NCBI GenBank assembly: GCA_030407085.1
Contig: CM059587.1
Location: forward strand, 45,420,501 to 45,484,500
Length of the DNA stretch: 64,000 nucleotides
Reading direction: 5' to 3'
Origin: Trichopria drosophilae
Taxonomy: Eukaryota > Arthropoda > Insecta > Hymenoptera > Diapriidae
Positions 1-10,695 of the stretch are shown here, in pieces (position 1 is the first letter of the stretch; every line of letters starts with the position of its first letter). The translations under genes and the position numbers were made by a program. The notes beneath the pieces are model-generated. The model did not search any database, had not been told where the DNA came from, and worked only from the letters and a program-made list of their open reading frames with translations.

Positions 1-691
1 TATCTCAGTGAAATGATGTGCGGAGGATGTACACAAAAATTAAAAGAATATTTTGGCTAAGGATTATTTAACTCTTTTTTATTATGTAATATAAACAGTA
101 TACAAGAAAATTTAAAAATAATCATCAACATATTATACTTTCGCTCCTTTTCTTTCGTTATCTGAAAATTCATTTTAGAAAGTATTGATAATAACTACAG
201 CTTTCTAAATTTCCTGTAATTTATATCAATCGCCATAATCTACTTATTAACTTTAAAGAGTTCTAAGATTCCGATGATACATTAGTATTTTAAAGTATCA
301 AATTAGATTTATATACTTGAACAAATTAATATTAGTACAAAATATAAAGGTTTATCACGTATTCTTCCGCAATGATCAAGCAATTAAAGTAAGTTTGAAT
401 TTGGCTGGGTAGAATTACGTATTAAATATAACTACTACGATGTTATAGTTCTAATACCTGTTCCAGTCGTAGAAGTACTGATAGTCAAATCTTCTTCTAA
501 TATAGAAATCGAACGTTGCAGTGAAAAGACCGATGAATCTAACTCTGCAGACGCCGCTCCGGAAAGAATGCTTTCAGTATGCATTTTCGAAGTGTGCCTC
601 CGAATTTCCTTATGGTTTTAGTATCATCGCTGCAATCATTAAACCGAATAAGAGAGATATTTAAGATATTTACTTTTAATTAAATATTTAA
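1..691. other. AT-rich stretch, no gene seen
   Basis: I see no convincing exon, terminal repeat or RNA gene here. The stretch lies downstream of the possible terminal exon at 692-972, read on the minus strand. Confidence 0.5.
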
Positions 692-972
692 TTAAAATTC
701 ATTTAGTGAATAATACATCACTTTGAAATCATTATTTACCATGTCGAGGTTACGCGAATGCCGTTCGGGATTCGCCTGCTTTCTAATTTCTGTTTCCACC
801 TGGAAATTTGAAGAGGAACAATTTTGGAGTCGATTCAAAACTTGTGGAAATTTTGCTCCAAACTCCGTTTTGTTTATTAAAGTTGCAGCATACTCAAGCG
901 GGAAACTATTGCAATGGAAAGAAGCAAGATGACGTACTCTGTCTCCGAAACTGTCGAAACGCACCAAACGCG
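692..972 (-). CDS. possible terminal exon of an unidentified gene
   Basis: On the minus strand an open frame follows a strong acceptor-like site: a pyrimidine-rich run ends in AACAG at about 973-978. The frame is open for about 93 codons and stops at 692-694. The peptide has normal composition (VRFDSFGDRVRHLASFHCN near its start, then a run rich in Asn, Arg and Glu) and is not low-complexity. I do not recognise the family. Alternatives are a chance open frame or a piece of a mobile element. A GA-rich microsatellite lies just upstream at about 1051-1092, which would fit an intron pyrimidine tract on the minus strand. Confidence 0.25.
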
Positions 973-1932
973 CTGTTTTTGAGAGGGGTAAGAGGTAGGT
1001 AGCTGTATACACCAGGATGTGGAGGGGGAAGCAAATCGAGCAAAACGGAGCAACAGAGAGAGAGAGGGGGGGAGAGCTAGAGAGAGGGTGACAGAGATGC
1101 GCCCGCCAACCACAGAATAAATACTAATAGAAAACAAGATACCATACTGAAGGTGGGTAACAAACACATGCGACGTCTACAATTTGGAGTTGGTAACTAT
1201 TCCAAGAAAAGAAGAAGAAACAAGTTACCTACATTATAAGGGTGGCAGCAGGTAATTTACTAGTTTCCGCAAAAACAGCCTTAATACGTTTCCGTTTCCA
1301 GGAAATTAAAACGAATCGAAAAGTCACTATTTTTTATACGGTTTTTTAAATTTTAAACAGTTTTAAATTCATTCGAATTTTTTTTATTTCATAACTTTGG
1401 CGGTGCAAATGGATGGTATTCAAATAAACTCCATTTTTGAAAAACGGAACATTATCTTCTAGTTTTAGACGTTTTCTTATATATTATATATATTATGTTA
1501 ATATGTATCCATTTCCTGGAGTCAAGACGAACTTACCTACCCAATATAAAAACTGGCAGATCTATTATTAATTTTCGAATAAACTCCATTTTTCGAAAAA
1601 CGTAATAGCGTCTCCAGCACATTTTCTTCGGTTTCGTGCACCTTTATTAAGTATCGTTTTGTTGGGGAAAAAAGTAACTTACACACCCAATAAAAAAGGG
1701 GCATATTATTAGATTTCGAAAAAACTCCATTTTTCTAGAAACGAAATATTGTCTCTAGTGCATTTACCTAGGTTTGCTATTCCATTATTCAGTAATTCTT
1801 CGGGTCATAGGGAACTTACACACCCAATATAAAAATGGGTTAATTATTATTTTTCGAATAAGCTCCATTTTTGGAAAAACGGAATTTCGTCTCCAGCGCA
1901 TTTTCCTCGGTTTTCTATTCCGTTTGTAAGTA

Positions 1933-2219
1933 CAGTGGGCCCTGTCCTAATTCATCTCTTCCTAATTCACTCCCTTGCCTAATTCACGAATATTACCCGT
2001 CCAAATTCACAATTTCTCATCCGTTCTTCTCCCCACTCCAAGAGCCTTCACGGGACTATAGCGAGAAGGAAACAAACCAAATGAAGAGCGCGGGCATGCA
2101 CGAAGGCAAACTTGGAAGAGAAAAAATGCACCTTGGTAGGGTAATAGAAGTAACGTGAATTAGGATAAGGGCTGCCATTTTCTAAAAACCAACCTCGTGA
2201 ATTAGGACAGGGACTACTG
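1933..2219. mobile_element. pogo-like MITE with TA target site
   Basis: The left end reads CAGTGGGCCCTGTCCTAATT. The reverse complement of the right end reads CAGTAGTCCCTGTCCTAATT, giving a terminal inverted repeat of about 22 bp. The element is flanked by TA at 1931-1932 and 2220-2221. Removing it rejoins the satellite word AAGTATCCATT, so the insertion point is exact. At 287 bp with no transposase it is non-autonomous. CAGT ends with a TA duplication are typical of the pogo/Tigger branch of Tc1-mariner; assignment to that branch is inference. Confidence 0.8.
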
Positions 2220-2684
2220 TATCCATTTCTTCGGACCAAAAAGAACTTACATATCCAATATAACAGTTTTTCAATAAACTCCATTTTTCAAAATCAAATA
2301 TCGTCCCCAACGCCTTTTTCCCGGTTTTCTACTCTTTCAAAAAGTATCCATCACATTCCTTGGGTAAAAAGAAACTTACCTACGCAATATAACCTGGGGC
2401 GAATTGGAGTGTTCGCATAAACTCCATTTTTCGAAAAACGGAATATCGTCTGCGGCGCATTTTTTTCGGGTTTCTGTTCCGTTATTAAGTATGTATACAA
2501 TTCTATGGGACAAAAGGAACTTAGACACCCAATATAAAATGGGGCAGATTATTAGTTTTCGAATAAACTCCATTTTTCGTAAAACGGAATCTCGTCTCCA
2601 ACGCAGTTTCCTCGTATATCTATACTCTTTTAAAAAGTATCCATTACATTCCTCGAGTGAAAAGAAACTTACGTATGCGATATA

Positions 2685-3140
2685 GGTTAAAGGGCAGGAA
2701 TAATGCCCCGCTTTAAAGACATTTTAAGTCTATCCGCGGGTCGGTTCTCGGGTGGATTCCCGGGCAGACAATGGAAGACAATACAAGACATTACTTTAGA
2801 CAAATACATGGCATCTCCCACCCAGAGCCAGTCCTCCCAATACTGCACCCGGTAGAGCGACTTGACTCCTCTGTATGCCATTTCAATGGGGTCTAGGAAA
2901 ACTACGGAATACCCAGACAGATACGGTATACGAACTACTTTATCATCAGAGGATACCCTCTGACGGTAAAGCAGCTGTCTCCCGTTGGATAATCGGCCTG
3001 CTATCTGAGCCGTAGCGGGCGCAACGCTCGTTTTTTTCATCAGTCACTTCCAAGTATAGATCCCCAATCTGGATGCTTTACTTGAAATAGTGACTGCGCG
3101 CTGCGCCGACCACAAGGCAATTGTGGGCAATTGCTGTCGG
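2685..3140 (-). mobile_element. SINE-like or truncated retroelement insertion in the satellite
   Basis: This block interrupts the satellite and is bracketed by near-identical 16-bp copies at 2669-2684 and 3141-3156 (TTACGTATGCGATATA versus TTACGTACGCAATATA), which looks like a long target-site duplication of the retroposition type. On the minus strand it ends with a GGGC...GCCC hairpin (2692-2709) followed by TTTAA, the same arrangement as the 3' ends of the two non-LTR elements in this window. A 117-codon minus-strand open frame (2687-3040) matches no family I know. It is either a truncated LINE, a SINE, or a retrocopy that uses the same 3' signal. Confidence 0.5.
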
Positions 3141-3410
3141 TTACGTACGCAATATAATGTAGTGCATATTGATAGTTTTCGAAGAAACTCCATTTTCCGA
3201 AAAACGGAATATCGCGAATAGCGCAGTTTCCTCGGTTTTCTATTCTTTTTAAAAGTATCCAGTACGTTCCTCGGGTCAAAAGAAACTTACATAAGCCATA
3301 TAACCTGGGACGAATTGAAGTTGTCGAATAAACTGGAGTTTTCGAAAAACGGAATATCGTCTCCAACTAAGTTTCTTGGGTTCCTATTCCGTTATTAAGT
3401 ATCCATTGTA

Positions 3411-3717
3411 ACATGCCGACTAATTGGAATGGAGAGAAGGTAAGAAGAGAATGAAAAATGAAAATAAAATGAACTCACATAAACAAAACACACATACGCG
3501 ACCGATAGCGGATCTTCGCCGCCATGATCTAGGAACTAACCTGACCCACAAGCGCGGGAACCTTCTATTTGGACATCGAGGAGGCAAGTCAACGCGACTG
3601 TCAGCTCAGCGAGCGCACGCGGCCGGGGATTCAAACGAGGAGGGCGGGCTGTCAACTCAAATCTCGCTAATGACATCTGAATACGTGACAGTGTCCGGTG
3701 GTTTCCTCGTAAAAATA
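3411..3717. other. unclassified insertion in the satellite
   Basis: The satellite breaks after 3410 and resumes near 3718 part-way through a later unit. The insert is GC-richer than its surroundings and includes a 111-codon plus-strand open frame (3424-3759) that runs on into satellite sequence, so it is unlikely to be a real gene. No terminal repeat or target duplication was found. Confidence 0.4.
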
Positions 3718-4163
3718 TGGGTCGGTCGCATTTTCCGCGGTTTTCTATTACGTTATTAAGTATCTACGGCTTTGGGTCATAGGGAACAATTTGGGTCTTA
3801 GATTACGAAAAAAACTCCATTTTTCGAAAAAAGGAATATCGACTCCAACGCAGCGTCCTCGGGTTTATATTCATTTAATAAGTATCTATTACATTCCTCT
3901 GGTCGAAAGAAACTTATATATCCAATATAAAACTAGTGTTGGCGTGGTGCCTCGCTCGCTTCGCTCCCTCAGAAACTTCGACCCATTGGAGAGTCGGCTA
4001 TTCCTTAAGACTCGTTTGTTTACTAACAGCTTTCAATTATATTATAAAATTATATTGATATTTGGGGGTCCAATCATATTTAGGTCCAAGTGGCTTCGAT
4101 AGATGTGTTACAACAATATAGTGTTTCTTATATGTATGAAAATTGAAAATTAGCATTTTCAAA

Positions 4164-5098
4164 ACTTCGACGCCGACAACAGGCCAGCCGAAGTATTAAT
4201 AAATAAAAGTTGCAAAACACTTACTTCATGCACTTGTATTCTAATAGACTATTCGATGCATATTACATGTTTACTGTGTTTTACTAAGTACTGTCTGTAT
4301 TATTATGATATTATATATACAATATATATACATATAATTCGTCAAAGATATCTTGAAAGTGTCGAAAAGATCTATGACAGATATGTTATAGATATCTATA
4401 AGACATCTTTTAGATATATCGAAATAGTTCTTTTCGTATCAAGGGCGTAAAAGAACTTTGCGCCCGTAGGTGGTCACCGTGCCCGAGGAGCTGGCAAAGA
4501 CTACCCCGGGGGGGGGGGGGGGGGGAGTCGAAACGTCGAAATTTGATGAAAAACTATGGGGTACTTTTTTTGCCGCGATGACCAAATTCAATACTTTTTC
4601 AGACAATAGTCATAAACATTTTAAACCAGTTTTTATGGCATTATCGTTGAATTTAGGAAGAAAATGCATAAAACCTTTTTTGTAGAGAATTTCATGCCCT
4701 ATCTTTTTTGTTTGAAACATTTTTTAATAAAATTTGTATTTTTCAAAATAAATGCAAAAAACTAAAAAAAAACTTAATTGGGGCTAATTTTTTTTAGTAA
4801 TGGACGGGTGGATCTGCCCCAAAATCTAATCAGATCTAAGTTATGCCAAGACGCGTATTTTAAAAAAAAATTTATGTCAATACGCTTATCCTTTCGTGAG
4901 TTATCGCGAGACAAAAAAACGGGACGTACGGACGTACGGACGTACGTACGTACAAGATCACGGACACAAATTTTTTTATTGTTGATTTGGGTTCCTTAGG
5001 GTCTGAAACGTCGACATTTGATGAAAAACTATATGGTAATTTTTTTGCCCGAAGTGACCAAATTCAATACTTCGTCCAGACTTAGTCTGGGTCGAAGT
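4164..5098. mobile_element. hairpin-bounded element, copy A
   Basis: Both ends are ~30-bp palindromes of the form ACTTCG...CGAAGT: 4164-4194 and 5069-5098. The interior holds an 18-G run (4508-4525), two copies of a GAAACGTCGA...TTTGATGAAAAACTAT block (about 4528 and 5007) and a GTAC/GGAC simple repeat near 4925-4951. A second copy in reverse orientation lies at 10696-11415 and shares the same order of blocks. Sequence at 3935-4163 outside the left hairpin is also foreign to the satellite, and its last ~27 bp matches the flank of copy B, so the true left end may lie further out. No transposase is encoded. Confidence 0.6.
4508..4525. repeat. 18-bp G homopolymer
   Basis: An uninterrupted run of 18 G lies inside hairpin-bounded copy A. 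Copy B carries comparable runs (13 G at 11251-11263 and 11 C at 11334-11344), so a homopolymer seems to be part of the family. The exact length is vulnerable to sequencing error. Confidence 0.9.
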
Positions 5099-5241
5099 AA
5101 TGAGGCAGATTTTCAGTTGTCGAAAAAACTCCATTTTTCTAAAAACGAAATATCGTCTCTAGTGCATTTTCCTCGGTATCTATTCATTTAAAAAGTATCG
5201 ATTCCATTCCTAGGGACAAAAGGAATTTATATACCCAATAT

Positions 5242-5712
5242 CTCGTCGCGCGGCCGACCTGAGCGGACGTAACTTCGCTCACCTCGCGAGAATTTTTCGT
5301 AATACATTAATTTCTCGGTGAATTATTGTAACTGTCTACTCTGGTGTGTCTACTTGTGTCTCTTTTTTTTTGTTATATTCAAGACGTAGACACGCAACTG
5401 AGCCAAATCGAATTTTAATTTACTGAATTTATTTCTTCTACCTGAGGAATACTGCCGTTTATGATTTTACCGTTGGTGTGTCAGAAACTATGTGTTAGTG
5501 TAATGACTTTCGTGTTATTGCAAACAGTTCTGATTATAGGGATTGTGACTGTATATTTAGCAGTGTAAATAGTTGAAATTTTCAACCCAACTCTATTCAA
5601 GTTTTCGTGATACCGTCTGCGGTATAATTTGTGTTTACTACACTGTTTATTTTTTATGCCATGAATGGGCCGCTCAAGAGAAAAGCAGGAACAAATCGGG
5701 ACAACCTGATTT
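5242..5712 (+). promoter_or_regulatory. 5' UTR and probable internal promoter of the retrotransposon
   Basis: This is the stretch between the satellite junction and the ORF1 ATG. Its first ~50 bases are much GC-richer than the surroundings (CTCGTCGCGCGGCCG at the start). LINEs of this kind transcribe from an internal promoter at the extreme 5' end, so this is where one would sit. No specific promoter box is claimed. Confidence 0.45.
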
Positions 5713-6639
5713 ATGACGGAATTTGTAAACGGTTCGCCTATTGCCAAACGACTCCGTACGAAACGATTATTGTCTGACGCAGGCCCTGCAAGCAATAAAA
5801 TTTCGAAATTGAAAATGAGTGAGAACGTCAATAAGGAGAACAATGTCCTGGGACCAACTAGCTCTCATGCACAGAGTGAACTGCCCGAGCAATCATCAAT
5901 TTCCGAACTGGCTAATTTTATTCGTACTTCGTTAGAAACCACTAACTCTTCACTTTCAGAAATTAAATCCCAGATGTCAAAGTTCTCCAACCGAATGGAT
6001 ACTATGGAGACCCAATTACAATCATTGTTAGAACTAAATACTAAGGTCTCTAATATTGCTGACAGAGTCTCCAAATTGGAAAAATTGTCTGAAAAACAGC
6101 CTATCGATGTAGATGAGTCTTTGGATAATATCGAGGACAGAATAAGTAGATCTTGTAATCTTATGGTCTACGGTATCCAAGAACCAAATCCTCCAAATGA
6201 CCTAAATGCTGACCTACAATGTATCAAGAACTCATTGGCTCCGATCCATAATATAAATCTGGAAGCTATTTCGATGCGCCGTATTGGGACTTTTACTGCC
6301 AGTAAACTTCGCACAATTGTCGCAAGTCTTGGGTCCCGTGAAGAAGTTCTTCGCGTCGTGAAAAACCACCATCTTTTATCGCAAGGGATTTCAGTTTCGA
6401 CGGATAAAACCGTAAAACAGAGAGAGCGTTTATTGGCTCTAAAATCCGAAGCCGACGAGTACAATAAGAGTCATAATTCAGATCCTAAAGTAATTAGGTA
6501 TGTAAGAAATAAGCCTGTGTTGGTTACCTCCTCCAAGCTTCCACCAGCTGGATCTTCTAGAACTCGTGCTAATTTTCGCCCCCGATCGCAACAAGAATTT
6601 GATAATTTATTATCAGAACGTTCGATCTCTGAACAATAA
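5713..6639 (+). CDS. retrotransposon ORF1, nucleic-acid chaperone-like protein
   Basis: Intact frame of 308 codons from ATG to TAA. Residues about 55-135 are rich in heptad-like Leu/Ile/Ser/Lys spacing and look like a coiled coil for trimerisation. Residues about 145-245 (beginning SRSCNLMVYGIQEP and containing MRRIGTF and LRTIVASL) resemble the RRM-like ORF1 core found in LINEs. The tail is basic and rich in Ser and Arg. I see no CCHC zinc knuckle. By family knowledge ORF1 proteins coat the LINE RNA and assist reverse transcription. ORF2 begins in another frame inside the last ~45 bases of this ORF. Confidence 0.85.
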   Translation: MTEFVNGSPIAKRLRTKRLLSDAGPASNKISKLKMSENVNKENNVLGPTSSHAQSELPEQSSISELANFIRTSLETTNSSLSEIKSQMSKFSNRMDTMETQLQSLLELNTKVSNIADRVSKLEKLSEKQPIDVDESLDNIEDRISRSCNLMVYGIQEPNPPNDLNADLQCIKNSLAPIHNINLEAISMRRIGTFTASKLRTIVASLGSREEVLRVVKNHHLLSQGISVSTDKTVKQRERLLALKSEADEYNKSHNSDPKVIRYVRNKPVLVTSSKLPPAGSSRTRANFRPRSQQEFDNLLSERSISEQ

Positions 6640-9458
6640 ACTGTCTTATTTAAAAGTAAATCTTCATCAACTTGCTAATGCTAATAGTCTTGCCGGATAT
6701 TTTATTGTTCACCGAAACTTGGCTGAAACCGCACACTGATGACTCGGAGTTAGGACTCTCAAATTATGCCATTTGCCGTCAAGATCGATCTCCAGAATTC
6801 TCACGGGCTACCCGTGGCGGAGGAGTTTTGGCGGCCGTCAACAAAACCATTCGTGTTACCAGACTCAATCCATTAATATCCACGGAAGCTTTATTTCTTC
6901 AGTTGAAGATTGCATCAACACGCTATCTCTTGATTCTGGTATACATTCCTCCTGCCTCTAATGAAGAAGTCTTCGAAGAATGTCTATCAGCTGTTGATAG
7001 GATATCCTCTCAAATGCCTGATTATGAATTGATAGTTTGCGGAGATTTCAATCTTCCAAACCTACGTTGGTCCAACAACCCGCTTTCAATGGAGGTCTTA
7101 TCTTATATATCACCGGATCGCCGCCGTTGTTCAGAATCGGTTCATCGATTCTTGTCTTATATGGAACTATCACAACTTTTTAATGCACATCAAACTAAAG
7201 GATATACTCTTGATTTACTTTTTGCTTCAAACCTAAATGTGAGCAGCTTTAACTATCAAGATCAACTGTTTCTCCCGGATGAATATCATTCAGCAGCATT
7301 TTTCGACGTATCAGCGCCTTCATGCGTGAATCAACCTAGTCGTAACGTAATGTTCGATTTTGTGCGTGGAAATTATGATTCACTGACTGTAAATCTCGAG
7401 GATATTGACTGGAATGTTACTCTCGTTAACTCTAACGTAAATGACTGTCTCGAGAACTTTTACAATGTCCTATATCCATTAATTAATCTTTTTGTTCCTC
7501 GTAAAAGAGAGTATTCCAGTACCTATCCTCGATGGTACTCCGAAGAACTAAAGCACTTAATCTGTGATAAGAAATCGGCGCATATAAAATGGAAACAAAG
7601 TCACTTACATAGCGATTTTACTGAATTTAAACGTCTGCGAGCAAAATGTGTCCGTCTGTCGCGTTTAGCTTACAAATCTCATATTTTCGCTTTAGAAAAC
7701 GGAATCCATAAAAACATTAGATCGTTTTGGAATCACGTTAATGCTTTAAAAAAGAACCCGGACTTGCCCACTAGTATGCACTGGAATGATAAAATAGCTT
7801 CAACTAACCACAGTATCGCGGACTTATTCTCGGGGTATTTTGCCTCAGCATATAAGACATCACCGTCACTGTACATTAACTCTGCCGACTTCGCGAGCGA
7901 TTTTATCGCAGATTCTTACTGTGTTACGGAGATGGAGTTAAAATCCTGTATAGCAAATCTTGACGATAGTTTCAATTCAGGCCCAGACCAGATTCCGCCG
8001 TATTCTATCAAACGGTGCGCTGGTCCGTTGATTAAGCCATTGTTGCTCCTCTTCAATGAATCGCTCAGTTCCGGAACATTTCCGAATAAGTGGAAATCTG
8101 CTTTTATCTTTCCTGTTTTTAAATCTGGTGACAAACATGAAATAATAATCTGCAGACCTATCTCAATTCTTAGTTGTTTTTCTAAAATATTTGACTCCCT
8201 ACTTGCTCAATATTTCTCCGACAAATTCTCTCGATTCATTGTTGAGGAGCAACACGGCTTCATGGTTGGACGCTCCACAGTGACAAATCTTCTGTTATAC
8301 AGTGACTATATCATCTCATCCTTTAAAGATCATTATCAGGTTGACTCAATCTATTTTGATTTTTCCAAGGCTTTTGACTCAGTCAACCATGGTCTCTTGC
8401 TTTAGAAGGTTTGGAACTTGGGGGTTCGTGGCATGTTACTTTCTTGGCTCAAGTCATATTTGGTTGATAGAATTCAGTCAGTTAGAATCGTCGGCGCTTA
8501 CTCTGATACTTTTGTGGCAACATCCGGAGTTTCCCAAGGTTCTCATCTTGGTCCTTTTTTGTTTAATATTTTTATAAACGATCTTTCTGACTGCCTCCTA
8601 TCGGCCAAGTGTCTTATATATGCTGATGATATTAAATTGTTCTACACAATAAAAAGCCCGTTGGATGCTTCGAAACTCCAAATAGATGTAAATAATATTC
8701 ACAAATGGTCACTTGATAACGATTTGCCTCTTAATATCCAGAAATGTCGCCTTATCACTTTTTACAGAGGTAAAACTTGTTTCAAGTATGATTATACACT
8801 TAACAGCGTTTTATTGGATCGAGTTGACTCCATGACTGATTTAGGGGTTCTTTTTGATAAAACTCTTACATTTTCTGGTCATATGAACAATATTATTATT
8901 CGAGCACTCCGTCTAATTGGTTTTATAAAAAGGTCCACATTCGATTTTACTGAAGCCAAAACTATCTTATACCTTTATAAAACGTTAGTTGTTCCAATTC
9001 TCACTTATGCCTCGGTAATTTGGTCTCCACACACTCAAGTAGCATTTAATCCGTTACAGTCGGCCCAACACAAAACGTTACGATATATTTCTTGCAAGAC
9101 CAATAACCCCATGAGTTATATCGATCACAATTTTGAGCCAATTATGCGAACTTTTAATTTAATGTCTATACGCGAGTTACATGAATTCTATGATCTTATT
9201 TTCGCTTTTAAAATTGCGCTTAATTGGCTCAAATGTTGTGATATCACATCTCTCTTTAATTATCGGTCTATTTTGTATAATTTCCGCGATCCGCGCGTTA
9301 TTTTAGAACCTATTAATGTTTTTAATTACGGGTTTTATTCTTCCGTCGATCGTCTTCGTCGGCAGTGTAATAAGGTCCCATTTCGTTTGCGTGACTGCGA
9401 ATCTATTGGCACTTTTAAATCGGGAATTCGTCTGCATTTAACTAATTTTAATTTGTAA
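6590..9458 (+). pseudogene. retrotransposon ORF2: endonuclease and reverse transcriptase, broken
   Basis: The N-terminal piece (IYYQNVRSLNNKL, then LKVNLHQLAN) lies in frame 2 from about 6590 and overlaps ORF1. The rest (LPDILLFTETWLK onward) is in frame 3 from 6672, so a one-base frame change lies between about 6660 and 6690. Endonuclease motifs follow: TETWL, RGGGVLAAV, LILVYIPP and VCGDFNLPNLRW. Reverse transcriptase motifs are RPISIL, EQHGFMVGRST, YFDFSKAFDSVNHG, GSHLGPFLFNIFINDL and the catalytic YADD. A TAG at 8403-8405 interrupts the RT between FDSVNHGLLL and the next conserved block. The frame after it is the same, so this is a nonsense change and not a second frameshift. The C-terminal part holds the usual WSPHTQ...LQSAQHKTLRYIS block and ends at a TAA at 9456-9458. 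Confidence 0.88.
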
Positions 9459-9579
9459 TTATTTAATTGTTAACCGTCGCTATATTATTTCGATGCAACT
9501 TGCGATTCAAATTTTTTTAACTTTCTTGAACTTCTTTTGTATCTTACTAGACGAACCATGCAATGTATTTTTCTACCAA

Positions 9580-9592
9580 GGGCCTCTGGCCC
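9580..9592 (+). other. 3'-end hairpin of the retrotransposon
   Basis: GGGCCTCTGGCCC forms a short stem just before the GTTTAATTTGAATAAA tail. A GGGC...GCCC stem followed by TTTA and TAAA-like sequence also ends the degenerate LINE at 27633-27647 and the insertion at 2692-2709 (both on the minus strand). In LINEs of this type such stems can be the reverse-transcriptase recognition site; that role here is inference. Confidence 0.55.
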
Positions 9593-9764
9593 GTTTAATT
9601 TGAATAAATAAATAAATAAATAAAATGGAACAAATTGATAGTGTTTGAATCAACTCCAATTTTTGAAAAACAAAATATCGTCTCCAGCGTGGTTTCCTCG
9701 GTTTTCTACTTTTTCAAAAAGTATACATTACATTTCTCGGGTCAAAAGAAACTTAGATACATAG

Positions 9765-10695
9765 ATTATAATTCTTTTATTTAAATAAAATTTGAAGATT
9801 AAATTTAAGTGTGTATATATGCCATGAATTGAATGTATAGGTTTAAATTGAAATTCTGAATTCTTCTGTAAATAAAATTATATTGTAGCTCATGTTTGAG
9901 TTGAAAAATAGAAAGTATAGAAATAAATTCATATTTTGAATTCTTTACAATACATTTTTACTGATATGTGGTCAGGAAACCCAATTAAAACAATTTAAAA
10001 TTTGATTACTTTTTAAAGTATTTTCATTTGTTGTGATGAGGAAGAATTCGCTTTCTCATCGATTCTATGCATTATGTTAATAGAATTGTTATATTGAAAA
10101 CGTGAGACTTAATTATAATTGCGACCTGTGTACATCCTGTGCTCAGAATACGATCATCGATAACGAAATGTTATACGGATATTTCATTATTAATAATAAT
10201 AATAAATTTTATTTTCATTGCTTTCTTGCACAAGAATAATTGTACAAGTGGCAAGACACAACACAGTGCTGCTGTGCAGCTTGACCCAACTTTATTATCA
10301 CCTTTCGTGCTTAAATAAAATATGAAAATTCTACAGAAAAATCTTTTGATTTTGTAGAAAGTTCGATAGGGTAACGGAAGAGTAAATTTAGATAATTTAA
10401 AACTAACTATATAACGTTTTAGTATTATATTTACGATATACTCTTAATGGTTAAATTCACACTTATATAGGGCGCTTAATACGCTGCTGTAAGCTTGCTT
10501 TTAACTAGGAATGCGACTGTAAAGATTTTAAATTATAACTTCCTGCACCAACCTTTGGAAATTCGGTGTTCATTAAATTAGAAAACATACCACCACATAA
10601 AAATGCCAAAGAATTTAGTCGGCAATTAAGTAAACATTTTCGAGAATAGATCATTTTTACTTATTTAGCACTAATCTCTGTCAAAATTAGTTATT
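9765..10695. other. AT-rich stretch with a possible retroelement tail
   Basis: No gene is seen. The minus strand of about 10190-10310 reads like the 3' end of a non-LTR element: a GC-balanced block (CACAGCAGCACTGTG) and GCAAGAAAGCAATGAAAATA followed by TTATTATTATTA repeats. The remainder is featureless AT-rich sequence. Confidence 0.35.

Larger units (their letters stand above)
5242..9624 (+). mobile_element. near full-length non-LTR retrotransposon (CR1/Jockey-like)
   Basis: The element is inserted in the satellite between CCCAATAT (ending 5241) and AAAATGG (about 9621). It has a GC-rich start, a 5' UTR of about 470 bp, ORF1 (5713-6639), ORF2 with apurinic endonuclease and reverse transcriptase (about 6590-9458), a short 3' UTR with a GGGCC...GGCCC hairpin (9580-9592), and a tail of repeated TAAA units. 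This layout fits LINEs of the CR1/Jockey group; the clade is not settled. No clear target duplication is visible, partly because the tail merges with the target. This copy is dead as it stands: ORF2 has a frame change near its start and a TAG at 8403-8405. Confidence 0.9.
1400..9760. repeat. ~145-bp satellite array, interrupted by insertions
   Basis: The words AACTCCATTTTTCGAAAAAC, ATATCGTCTCC, TTCCTCGGTTTTCTATTC, AAGTATCCATTACATTCCTC and ACCCAATATAAA recur in a fixed order. Units start near 1424, 1578, 1720, 1857, 2273, 2419, 2563, 3183, 3328, 3805, 5119 and 9650. Neighbouring units are 137-146 bp apart wherever nothing has inserted. The copies are diverged, so the array is old. Larger gaps between units correspond to separate insertions described in their own entries. 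I found no protein-coding potential in the unit. Confidence 0.85.

Noticed and set aside
6168..6464. Minus-strand frame inside ORF1
   Set aside because: It is a shadow of the intact retrotransposon ORF1.
8302..8577. Alternative plus-strand frame suggesting a frameshift at 8405
   Set aside because: The conserved RT frame before 8403 and after 8418 is the same, so the break is a stop codon, not a shift.
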